Assembly: GCA_902801205.1 (NCBI GenBank)
Contig: CADCHE010000013.1
Span: 1-53,620 of the forward strand
Direction: 5' to 3'
From: an uncultured Bacteroidia bacterium
GTDB lineage: Bacteria; Bacteroidota; Bacteroidia; Bacteroidales; UBA932
DNA: 53,620 nt
The notes beneath the pieces are model-generated. The model was not told the DNA's origin. It was given only the letters and a program-made list of their open reading frames with translations, and searched no databases. Position 1 is the stretch's first letter. Each line of letters opens with the position of its first letter. A program made the position numbers and the translations under genes. Shown here in pieces: positions 30,281 through 38,026 of the stretch.

Positions 30281-31804
30281 ATGTTGTGGATTTTACTTCT
30301 TTTTGTCATCGGTGCGCTGATCGGCCTTGCGCTCCCGTATCTGGTTGGAGTGAAGCGTCTGGATGCCTTCGGCGCAGGACGTATCATCCTGTTCATGCTC
30401 GGGGTGGAAGCCGTGGTCGTCCTGGCCGTCTTCGCTTTGGCCTACTGGGACAGTCAGGATAAAGCCGTCCCATTCGGGGGAATATGGCTCTTTCTGTTTG
30501 CCGGCTTGGCCGTCGGACTGGAGCTTTCCCTCTTTTTCTATCTCTGCAGAAGGCTCGCCACCTTCCCGAAGGTGCTCGGTCTCGGTGCGCTCGGCTTGGC
30601 CAGCATCGTTGCCTGTGCCATTGGCGGATACTTTGGCTGTTTATCCATATACACACAGAAAACCCCTTCCGAGCCCGTCTATTCCGCCTTTTACGATGCT
30701 TTTTCTTCGACGGACGGCGTTCATCTCGATCGTTTCAGTCAGTCGGAACTGCTTGACCAATCGTCCGAAGCGGATTACAGCGCCTTCGACGAAGCGTTCC
30801 TGGAAGAGCTGGCCGCCGAAGCGAAATACGCCGCGCGGCTCCATTTCGACAAGAACCTTTCCGCCGACGAGAAGGACCAGGTGGTCTACGCGCTTAAATC
30901 AGAACTGGCGGAGGAAGGATTCAAGCGCATCGGCTGGCGGGAAGGGACGGAAATCTATGCGAAATCCAAGGGAAAGAAGCATTTCCAGTCGATCGTCCAG
31001 TTCGTGGATTTCGATACGAAAGACCCTTCGATCCGTTATGCGGAGGGCCTTTTCCCGACCGATGCGGACTGCTTGATTCCGACAGGGAAGCGGGAAGCGC
31101 CGCCCAAGCCCGCTCCTGCTCCCTCGCGCCGGAAGCAGTCGGCCCCTTCTTCCTCCGGAACGTCATCGCGCGCTTCCACGGCTTCGGCGGCTTCCTCCGC
31201 TTCCGCCGGAAGCAGTTCCGCTCCGGCGGCGCCCCGGCGGACCGCTTCGAAAGAACCGACGGTGACGGTGACGCAGAACGGGGACTGGACCTATACGACC
31301 AAGCTGTACGAAGACGGCCACAAGGAAGTGACGGGATCTTTCTTCTGCTCCAAGTGCAACGGTTCGGGGCTTTGTAACATCTGCCATGGGACCGGTGTCT
31401 TTACGATTTCGATGGGCTTCACGATGATCTGCCCGCATTGCTCCGGATTGAAGAAATGCATCGACTGTGGTGGAGTCGGGCAAACGACGAGCACGACCCG
31501 CTACGAAAAGCCCAGCTCGTCTTCCGCGTCCTATTCGGGTGCGGTGCCTTACACTGGATCATATGGCGGTGGTGGTTCTACCGGTTCATCCTCGTCTTCT
31601 TACTCGTCTTCGTCCTCCACCCGGAGAACGTGCCCGAGTTGCAATGGTACGGGGAAGGGAACATCGACGATCATCTGGGAAACCAACTACACCGGGGAAG
31701 ACAACAGCGTATGGTGCAGCGAATGCGGGAGGTCGGCTCCGGCGCACAGGCATAACCACCCGTCGTGCCCCGTCTGCCATGGGAGCGGAACGGTCGGTGG
31801 ATGA
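30281..31804 (+). CDS. membrane protein with DnaJ-type cysteine-rich motifs
   Basis: 507 aa. Four membrane helices in residues 1-125, a soluble acidic/helical part (130-270), then a Ser/Ala-rich low-complexity linker, and a C-terminal zone with many CxxC motifs: CSKCNGSG, CNICHGTG, CPHCSG, CIDCGGVG, CPSCNGTG, CSECG and CPVCHGSG, interrupted by a Ser/Gly-rich stretch. The CxxCxGxG motifs are those of the DnaJ zinc centre, but there is no J-domain, so chaperone or redox activity is only a guess. It starts 14 bp after pyrF and its 3' end meets the phosphatase gene on the other strand. Confidence 0.7.
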   Translation: MLWILLLFVIGALIGLALPYLVGVKRLDAFGAGRIILFMLGVEAVVVLAVFALAYWDSQDKAVPFGGIWLFLFAGLAVGLELSLFFYLCRRLATFPKVLGLGALGLASIVACAIGGYFGCLSIYTQKTPSEPVYSAFYDAFSSTDGVHLDRFSQSELLDQSSEADYSAFDEAFLEELAAEAKYAARLHFDKNLSADEKDQVVYALKSELAEEGFKRIGWREGTEIYAKSKGKKHFQSIVQFVDFDTKDPSIRYAEGLFPTDADCLIPTGKREAPPKPAPAPSRRKQSAPSSSGTSSRASTASAASSASAGSSSAPAAPRRTASKEPTVTVTQNGDWTYTTKLYEDGHKEVTGSFFCSKCNGSGLCNICHGTGVFTISMGFTMICPHCSGLKKCIDCGGVGQTTSTTRYEKPSSSSASYSGAVPYTGSYGGGGSTGSSSSSYSSSSSTRRTCPSCNGTGKGTSTIIWETNYTGEDNSVWCSECGRSAPAHRHNHPSCPVCHGSGTVGG

Positions 31805-31827
31805 CGCAGGGCGTCCTCCCCAACGGT

Positions 31828-32274
31828 CTATAAGGCAGCCAGAAGCCCCCGGCACCCCCGGAGAATGTCGTCGTATGTCGCGTTGAAGTCGCCCGTGTAC
31901 CACGGGTCGGCGACGTCGCGCGAAGAACCTGCGTATTCCAGCAGTTTGTGCACTTTCCCCTCCGTGTCGGGTCCGACGATGCGCGAGAGCAGCCGCAGGT
32001 TCGACTGGTCCATCACGATGACCAGGTCCGCCTGCGCATATTCCGACGGGGTGATCCGGTGCGCCCGGTGTGTCCCGAAGGGGATGCCCTCTTCGCGCAG
32101 TTTCCGCTGGGCCGGCGGGTAGATGCCGTTCCCCTCTTCTTCATAGGAAACCGCGGCGGACGTAATCCGGAATTCCTCCGACCGGTGCGCCTGCGCGGCC
32201 AGGAATTTCATTACATATTCGGCCATGGGCGACCTGCAGATGTTGCCGTGGCACAGGAAGACGATCTTTTTCAT
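31828..32274 (-). CDS. low-molecular-weight protein-tyrosine phosphatase
   Basis: 148 aa, the normal size. P-loop CHGNICRSP (C8, R14) near the N-terminus and the catalytic Asp in DPWYTGDF. It removes phosphate from tyrosine or small molecules in the cytoplasm. ATG 32274 overlaps the stop of the upstream lipoprotein (ATGA); an in-frame Met at 32286 is rejected for that reason. Confidence 0.93.
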   Translation of the reverse strand: MKKIVFLCHGNICRSPMAEYVMKFLAAQAHRSEEFRITSAAVSYEEEGNGIYPPAQRKLREEGIPFGTHRAHRITPSEYAQADLVIVMDQSNLRLLSRIVGPDTEGKVHKLLEYAGSSRDVADPWYTGDFNATYDDILRGCRGLLAAL

Positions 32275-32948
32275 CGGCGCATGCATTGGGTCAGGTCGAT
32301 GTCGACGGGCCCCAGGACGGGGTCGGCGGCCATCCGCTGCGGGTTGGTCCCGGGTTCATCCTGGGGGATGTCGCGTCCGAGCCGGGCGAAGAGCCATTCC
32401 CAGTAGGGGGGCATCGTTCCGTCCGGCCCCTTGAAATTCATCGGCTCGCTCTTGAAGATCTGCTTCCCGTCGGGGGCCAGATAGGCCGTCTGGACGAGTT
32501 CCGTGCAGTAGAGGGCGTCGTTGTCCGGCAGGAAGTACAGGTCGTAGGGCCTGCCGAGGTACTGTTTCGCGTTCTCCACCCATTTTCCGGCGTCCGTGTT
32601 GTCGGCCAGCCGCATGACCTGGAAGGTGGGGAGCGACCCGTCTTTCAGCGTGAAGTCGCGGAGCATCGTGTCCAGCGGATGTCGGTCGACGCCGTGCTTG
32701 ATCGTGGCATCGATCACCCAGACCGTACTGTCTTCCACTTCCAGGATGGCGGTGTGGATGAAGTTGATGCCGTCATCCGTCCCGGTCGCCGCCGTGATGC
32801 CGGAGGCGATGGACGTGGTGTCGGCCTTGTAATCCATCGGGAGGCCGACGAAGACCAGGTCGCCGGTCTGCAAAGCCGTTTTTTCGCTTTGGGTGCAGGC
32901 GCTGCACAGCGTGGCGAGCAGCGCCAGGGAAATCAGGAAGTGTCGCAT
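32271..32948 (-). CDS. YiiX-like permuted NlpC/P60 lipoprotein
   Basis: 225 aa. Lipobox LCSAC at residue 18. A permuted papain-like fold of the YiiX/YebB class: GDLVF near residue 29, the His in FIHTAI, and the Cys in ALYCTELVQ. It may cleave or bind peptides or lipids at the outer envelope. Coupled to the phosphatase by an ATGA overlap. It shares a divergent promoter region with the lyase at 33013. Confidence 0.78.
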   Translation of the reverse strand: MRHFLISLALLATLCSACTQSEKTALQTGDLVFVGLPMDYKADTTSIASGITAATGTDDGINFIHTAILEVEDSTVWVIDATIKHGVDRHPLDTMLRDFTLKDGSLPTFQVMRLADNTDAGKWVENAKQYLGRPYDLYFLPDNDALYCTELVQTAYLAPDGKQIFKSEPMNFKGPDGTMPPYWEWLFARLGRDIPQDEPGTNPQRMAADPVLGPVDIDLTQCMRR

Positions 32949-32964
32949 CGAAACCGTGTTTATC

Positions 32965-32996
32965 TTCGCAAAGTTACGGAAAAATGCCTATTTTTG
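32965..32996. promoter_or_regulatory. overlapping divergent promoters
   Basis: Minus strand box TAACTTTG (32976-32969), exact consensus, with TTTC 20 nt upstream (33000-32997). Plus strand box TATTTTTG (32989-32996), exact, with TTCG 20 nt upstream (32965-32968). The two promoters occupy the same 36 bp, so only one can bind polymerase at a time. Confidence 0.7.
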
Positions 32997-33012
32997 GAAA
33001 AACAAGAACGAG

Positions 33013-34869
33013 ATGAAACGCAATCGTCTGATCACCGGCCTGTTGCTGGTCCTGCTGCTGCTCCTGCCTTCCATCCGGCTTTGCGCCGACGACCTGTCCG
33101 CGCGGATCCCTTCCACCTATGCGCCGCATCCCCGGCTGCTGCTCCGTGCGGGCGAAGAGGAGGCGGTCCGCCGCTCGGTGGCGCGGGATTCCGTGCTGTC
33201 CTGTTATGACCGGCTGGTCATGGACGGCTGCGAACGCTACCTGGAGGCGCCTCCGGTTGAACGGACCATGGCGGGGAAGCGCCTGCTCCACGTTTCGAGG
33301 GAGGCCCTGCAGCGGATCTTCTTCCTGTCCTATGCCTGGCGGATGACCGGCGAGAACCGCTATTCCGACCGCGCCGTGAAAGAAATGCTGGCGGTCTGCG
33401 ACTTTACCGATTGGAACCCTTCGCATTACCTGGACGTGGGGGAGATGACGATGGCCCTGGCGATCGGCTACGACTGGCTGTATCCCCGGATGACGGAGGC
33501 GCAGCGCGCGCGGATCCGCGAGGCGATTGTCGAGAAAGGCCTGAAAACGGCGGAGAACCCCGTCTGGGCGCATTTCTACCGCGGGTCCAACAACTGGAAC
33601 CAGGTCTGCAACGCCGGACTGGTCTACGGTGCCCTGGCCATCCGGGAAGACGTTCCGGCGCTTTCCGATACGGTGATCGTCCGCTGCCTGCGGACCATCA
33701 CCCGGCCGCTCCGCCAGTACAGCCCGGAAGGCTGCTATCCGGAGGGCTATTCCTATTGGAAATACGGGTCTTCTTTCCAGGTCATGCTGATGGCCGCCCT
33801 CGAAAGTGCCTTCGGGAGCGATTTGGGCATCTCCGACGACTGCGGGGGTTTTTTCCGTTCCGCCCGTTTCATGCAGTTCATGAGCACGCCCCTGGGCGGC
33901 AGCTATAATTATTCCGACAGCGGTTCCCGCGCGCAGTTCACGTACGTGCAACCCTGGATGGCGCAGCGGATCGGAGACGCCTCCGTCTTGTATCCGGAGA
34001 TGTACTTGTACAGCCGTTTCGGGTACCGACCCAGCGACGAGGACCGCCTGATGCCCGTCGTCCCCATCTTCGGCGCGAAGCTCGGGATGGCGGAGGACGC
34101 TTTCTCGATTCCCGAGCCGGAGGGACATGTATACACCTGCGGCGGCGCCACCCCGCTCTTCATCTATCGGAGCGGCTGGAACAGCCCGCTCGATACATAC
34201 CTGGCCGTCAAGGGCGGCCGTGCGGCGGACTCGCACGGACATCTGGACGCCGGCTCTTTCCTCTTCGAGTCCGAGGGATTCCGCTGGGCCGTCGACTTGG
34301 GGTCGCAGGACTATCTTTCCCTGGAATCACGCGGCGTCGACCTGTGGAACAACCGCCAGGACAGCCAGCGGTGGGACGTGTTCCGGGTCGGTCCCTGGAG
34401 CCATAACATCCTGACCGTGAACGGGCACCGTCCTTCCGTCACCGCCCGCGCCCTCATCCCGCAGACCTGGGACGGTGAGGACGGCCGCTACGGCGCCGTC
34501 GTGGATGTGACGCCGGTCCTGAAGGCGGACCTGGATACGGCCGTCCGACGGATCTGGCTCGACCGGGAGATGACGCTTCATGTCGACGATGCCGTGCAGG
34601 CCGGCAGGGAGGACGCCACGGTCCGTTGGGCGATGTGCACGAGGGCATCCGTCGAGCAGACGGGCCGCCGGACGTTCAAGCTGACGGCTCCGGACGGGCA
34701 GGTGCGCTGGCTGCGCGTGAAGGGGAAGCACATCGTGCTCAGGACCTGGACGACCGAGCACATGCACGATTATGACGTCCTGAACCCCGGCATCACGATG
34801 GTCGGTTTCGAACAGCAGGTGCCGGCCGGAAAGAAAGCCGGTTCGCGTGTGACGCTTTCGCTCCGCTAG
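33013..34869 (+). CDS. secreted heparinase II/III family protein
   Basis: 618 aa. Signal peptide (LITGLLLVLLLLLPSIRLCA). Helical barrel with GSNNWNQVCNAG and GCYPEGYSYWKYG, then the beta-sandwich with ADSHGHLDAGSFLFESEG and GPWSHNILTVNG. Likely an exported uronate polysaccharide lyase or a relative. No GH105 part, unlike the fusion at 571. Its stop overlaps the stop of the convergent sialidase-fold gene by 4 bp. Substrate unknown. Confidence 0.82.
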   Translation: MKRNRLITGLLLVLLLLLPSIRLCADDLSARIPSTYAPHPRLLLRAGEEEAVRRSVARDSVLSCYDRLVMDGCERYLEAPPVERTMAGKRLLHVSREALQRIFFLSYAWRMTGENRYSDRAVKEMLAVCDFTDWNPSHYLDVGEMTMALAIGYDWLYPRMTEAQRARIREAIVEKGLKTAENPVWAHFYRGSNNWNQVCNAGLVYGALAIREDVPALSDTVIVRCLRTITRPLRQYSPEGCYPEGYSYWKYGSSFQVMLMAALESAFGSDLGISDDCGGFFRSARFMQFMSTPLGGSYNYSDSGSRAQFTYVQPWMAQRIGDASVLYPEMYLYSRFGYRPSDEDRLMPVVPIFGAKLGMAEDAFSIPEPEGHVYTCGGATPLFIYRSGWNSPLDTYLAVKGGRAADSHGHLDAGSFLFESEGFRWAVDLGSQDYLSLESRGVDLWNNRQDSQRWDVFRVGPWSHNILTVNGHRPSVTARALIPQTWDGEDGRYGAVVDVTPVLKADLDTAVRRIWLDREMTLHVDDAVQAGREDATVRWAMCTRASVEQTGRRTFKLTAPDGQVRWLRVKGKHIVLRTWTTEHMHDYDVLNPGITMVGFEQQVPAGKKAGSRVTLSLR

Positions 34870-35909
34870 TCGAAGACCGTCAGCGGCAGCGTGGCCAGGA
34901 AGATGGCCGTCTTCGCGCTGGCGCCCTCCGCAGAGTAATAGCTGACCCACAGCCGGTCGCCTTCGATGAGCAGGCCGGGATAACTTGTGTCGCCGCCGGA
35001 GGGCAGCAGGATGTACCGTTCGTCCAGCCCGCCGTCCACGGTCCCCTTGTACAGCACGGTCCTGATGTGTCCGGGATGGAGGAAGGATCGTCCGCCGATG
35101 ATCAGGCTGCCGTCTTCCCGTACAAGGAAATCCGGTCCGCCGATGTGCAGCGGCAGTTCGCGCCACGTCCACTCCTGGAACGGCGCCGGCGCGACGGCCA
35201 GCAGCGCGGTCCCCGGGTCGCGGCGGATGAGCACAGCCATCCTTCCGTCGGGCAGGAAGCGGACCGTCGATTCGTTCAGCGGCTGTTCGTCTCCGATCTC
35301 CGCGGGCGGATCCAGCGGACAGACCAGACCGTACCGGATGCCGTCCGTCGTCGAGAGAAGCATCACCTTGCCGTTGCGGTAATTCACTCCGTAGCCTGTG
35401 CCCTCATGCCAGGTCACCCGCCAGAGCCAGTCGTCCTTGCTGCGCACGGCCGGGTCGATCTCGATGGGCTGCAAATCGCTGAAATGCTCCCCGTCCTGGC
35501 TGAAACAGACCTGCGGAGTGGCTCCGATGAGCGCGCCGTCGCGGTAGATGGAGCCTCCGATGGTCACCATCAACCGTCCGTCCGGCGTCACTGAAAGCTT
35601 CGGGTCGCGCAGGTCGACGCCTTCCAGTCCGATATGGACGACGGAAGTCCAGGAGGCTCCGTCTTTCGAGCAGAGGATCCGGATTTTCCCTTCCGCTTTC
35701 CCGGAATCGTCGAAGACATGGCCCCAGCCTTCCCGGAATGAGCAGTAGTACTTGCCGTTGAACTTGATAAGCGAGGTGAACGCGGCGTGCGTTCCTTCGT
35801 CCCAGATCTTCTGGACGGTGACGGTGGTGACGGCGGCGTCACCGGCGGGACGGCTGCATCCTGCGGCCATCAGGCACAGGCATGCGAAAAGCAGGGGGAT
35901 TCGTTTCAT
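34866..35909 (-). CDS. sialidase-fold (BNR-like) lipoprotein
   Basis: 347 aa. Lipobox MAAGC near residue 18. Six-bladed propeller with loose Asp-box-like units: CSKDGASWTSV, SVTPDGRLMV, CFSQDGEHFSD, FLPDGRMAVL and VREDGSLIIGG. Sequences of this kind are usually annotated exo-alpha-sialidase, but the classical FRIP arginine motif is not evident, so another glycosidase or a binding protein is possible. It sits next to a lyase, so it probably takes part in glycan use at the cell surface. Confidence 0.68.
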   Translation of the reverse strand: MKRIPLLFACLCLMAAGCSRPAGDAAVTTVTVQKIWDEGTHAAFTSLIKFNGKYYCSFREGWGHVFDDSGKAEGKIRILCSKDGASWTSVVHIGLEGVDLRDPKLSVTPDGRLMVTIGGSIYRDGALIGATPQVCFSQDGEHFSDLQPIEIDPAVRSKDDWLWRVTWHEGTGYGVNYRNGKVMLLSTTDGIRYGLVCPLDPPAEIGDEQPLNESTVRFLPDGRMAVLIRRDPGTALLAVAPAPFQEWTWRELPLHIGGPDFLVREDGSLIIGGRSFLHPGHIRTVLYKGTVDGGLDERYILLPSGGDTSYPGLLIEGDRLWVSYYSAEGASAKTAIFLATLPLTVFD

Positions 35910-35928
35910 ATCTGATCGGATTGTTCAG

Positions 35929-35956
35929 CAAAGATGCTAAAAAAAAGCTAATTTTG
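35929..35956. promoter_or_regulatory. divergent promoters of the sialidase-fold gene and activase
   Basis: Plus strand TAATTTTG (35949-35956), exact box, only 5 bp before the activase ATG at 35962, suggesting a leaderless transcript. Minus strand CATCTTTG (35936-35929), one base off, 20 bp before the sialidase-fold ATG. Confidence 0.65.
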
Positions 35957-35961
35957 TGAAC

Positions 35962-36843
35962 ATGAACAGCGAAGGAACGGTTTTCGACATCCAACATTTC
36001 TGCACGGGGGACGGTCCGGGCATCCGCACGACGGTCTTCCTGAAGGGATGCCCGCTGCGCTGTGCCTGGTGCCACAATCCGGAATCCTGGTCCCCGGAGC
36101 CGCAAGTGCTCCTGAACCTGTCGCGCTGCATCCGCTGCTCGTCCTGCGAGGCGGTCTGCCCCGCCGGAGATCCCAAGGCCATCCTCGCTTCCGCTCCTTC
36201 CCGCAAAGCGTCCTGCTCGTCCGGATGCCGGCTATGTGCCGACGCCTGCCCGACCGGAAGCCTGGAGGTGGCTGGGCGGACAACGACCGTTGCATCCGTC
36301 CTCGAAGAGGTGCTGCAGGACGAGGCGTATTACCGGCATTCCGGCGGAGGATTGACCCTGTCCGGCGGCGAGCCGTTTGCCCAGCCTGCGTTCTCACGCG
36401 CCTTGCTGGAAGCCGCCGTGGGAGCCGGCCTGCATACAGCCGTGGAAACATCCGGGCACGGTGCCCGGGAGTCTTTCCTGGCCGCCGCCCCTTTCGTGCG
36501 TCTTTGGCTCTGGGACATCAAGCTGATGGATGCGGACCTGTACAGGGAATACGTCGGCGGCCGGCTGGAGACGATGCTGGGAAACCTGGAGGCCGTGGCG
36601 GCTTCCGGAGCCGGGATCCGCTTCCGTGTGCTGTTCATTCCGCAGTTGCATGGCCGCACGGGGGTCGCCGAAGCCACGGCCGACCTGCTGCACCGTTACC
36701 CGGGCAGCACGGCGGAAGTCATTCCCTATCATCTGCTTGGCAATGCCAAGCGCGGAAAACTGGGACTTCCGGAAGTCCGTTTCCGGGAACCTTCCGCGAC
36801 CGAGACGCATGCGTTCGCCGTCTCGCTCGGGCTCAGCCGATGA
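35962..36843 (+). CDS. glycyl radical enzyme activase (radical SAM)
   Basis: 293 aa. Installs the glycyl radical on its partner using S-adenosylmethionine and a [4Fe-4S] cluster. Radical SAM motif C30-x3-C34-x2-C37 (CPLRCAWC), an inserted ferredoxin domain with two Cys groups (CIRCSSCEAVCPAG; CSSGCRLCADACPTG), and the SAM-site sequence LSGGEP. This is the PflA-like class with extra clusters that serves dehydratase/decarboxylase GREs. The likely partner is at 38027-40285, transcribed towards it. The 3' ends of this gene and the acyltransferase overlap by 11 bp. The start could also be GTG 35956, inside the promoter box, so ATG is preferred. Confidence 0.92.
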   Translation: MNSEGTVFDIQHFCTGDGPGIRTTVFLKGCPLRCAWCHNPESWSPEPQVLLNLSRCIRCSSCEAVCPAGDPKAILASAPSRKASCSSGCRLCADACPTGSLEVAGRTTTVASVLEEVLQDEAYYRHSGGGLTLSGGEPFAQPAFSRALLEAAVGAGLHTAVETSGHGARESFLAAAPFVRLWLWDIKLMDADLYREYVGGRLETMLGNLEAVAASGAGIRFRVLFIPQLHGRTGVAEATADLLHRYPGSTAEVIPYHLLGNAKRGKLGLPEVRFREPSATETHAFAVSLGLSR

Positions 36844-38014
36844 TGTATTTCCCGATTTTCGGAATCTTGCGGATCAGCACGGCGCAGACCGCCGTACAGA
36901 CGTAGGAGCAGACCGCCGTCAGCAGGATCTCCGCCGGCGCGGTCCAGACGCCGAGGCGCCCGTCCGTCCCCGTTCCCAGCCAGCCCAGGAAAAGGGCGGA
37001 AAAAGCGGCCAGGAAGACCATGTGGCCCAGGTACATGCCGTAACTGGCCTGCGAGACGGGCAGCACGATGTGTTTGTAGAATCTTCCGTCCGCGCCGATC
37101 TTCCGGATCAGCAGCAGGCAGCCGATGGTGACAAGCACCGTCCCGAGCGCGTCGTTGCACAGGGTGGTCTCCCACCAGACCCCCGTCGCCAGGTCGCCGC
37201 AGAACGGAAACACGCCGCCCGAAGAGGCGTAGATCCGGCGCAGGAACCCGCCTCCGGTGACGGCGAAGCCCGCGAGCAGCGTCGGCAAGGCCACGGCAAG
37301 CGTCTTCTTCCACGACAGTTCCCCCACGAATTTGCGGAAATACAGGCCCAGCAGGAGATAGCCGACGAATCCGCTGAAATAGTAGAAGACGCCGTAGTTG
37401 TTCCAGCTGGCCTCTCCCCAGAGCGGATACTTCGCCGTCTGGGGGATGCCGCCCGGTCCGTAGGTCATTGCAAGCTGTCCGCCCGAGGCCCAGTCGCGCA
37501 CGAGGGGGACCAGGGTGGTCAGCAGCCAGAGAACCAGGAAGAAAGCCAGTTCCTTCCGCCCCACTTTCTCTGCCCAGGGAGAGAGCAGCGGCATCAGCAG
37601 GTACAGCCCGGCGATCATGTATACGAACCAGAGATGTCCGGCCGCGTAGTTGAAGTTCAGGAGCAGGTCCTTGAAGTTCTGCACCGGTTCCCCCCAGTAC
37701 AGGGCGTAGAAGACGGTCCAGACGGCGAAGGGGACCAGGATGCGGACGGCACGCCGTTTCAGGAATGTGCCGGTGTCGTAGTGCAGCGGGAACTGCAGGT
37801 AGGCGGAGGCGACGACGAACAGGGCGACGCAGGCCCTCGACAGCGCCAGGAAAACGGCCGCCCAGACGGCTTCCGTCCCCGACTGCATCTGCGACCCTTC
37901 ACCGCCGAGGTAGAAGGGTTCGACGCTGTGGACCACCAGGACGAGGAAACAGGCAATCACGCGCATCCAGTCAATCCAGACTTCGCGCTTCTTCTCCAGG
38001 GGTGTAATATTCAT
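36833..38014 (-). CDS. acyltransferase 3 family membrane protein
   Basis: 393 aa with about ten membrane helices. Begins WIDWMRVIACFLVLVVHSV, with the conserved Arg and His of the acyltransferase-3 (OafA/YrhL-type) family. Members move acyl groups, often acetyl, onto sugars or lipids at the membrane. It starts 12 bp after the glycyl radical enzyme and probably shares its transcript. Acceptor unknown. Confidence 0.85.
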   Translation of the reverse strand: MNITPLEKKREVWIDWMRVIACFLVLVVHSVEPFYLGGEGSQMQSGTEAVWAAVFLALSRACVALFVVASAYLQFPLHYDTGTFLKRRAVRILVPFAVWTVFYALYWGEPVQNFKDLLLNFNYAAGHLWFVYMIAGLYLLMPLLSPWAEKVGRKELAFFLVLWLLTTLVPLVRDWASGGQLAMTYGPGGIPQTAKYPLWGEASWNNYGVFYYFSGFVGYLLLGLYFRKFVGELSWKKTLAVALPTLLAGFAVTGGGFLRRIYASSGGVFPFCGDLATGVWWETTLCNDALGTVLVTIGCLLLIRKIGADGRFYKHIVLPVSQASYGMYLGHMVFLAAFSALFLGWLGTGTDGRLGVWTAPAEILLTAVCSYVCTAVCAVLIRKIPKIGKYIIG

Positions 38015-38026
38015 TGAGCCGGTTGT

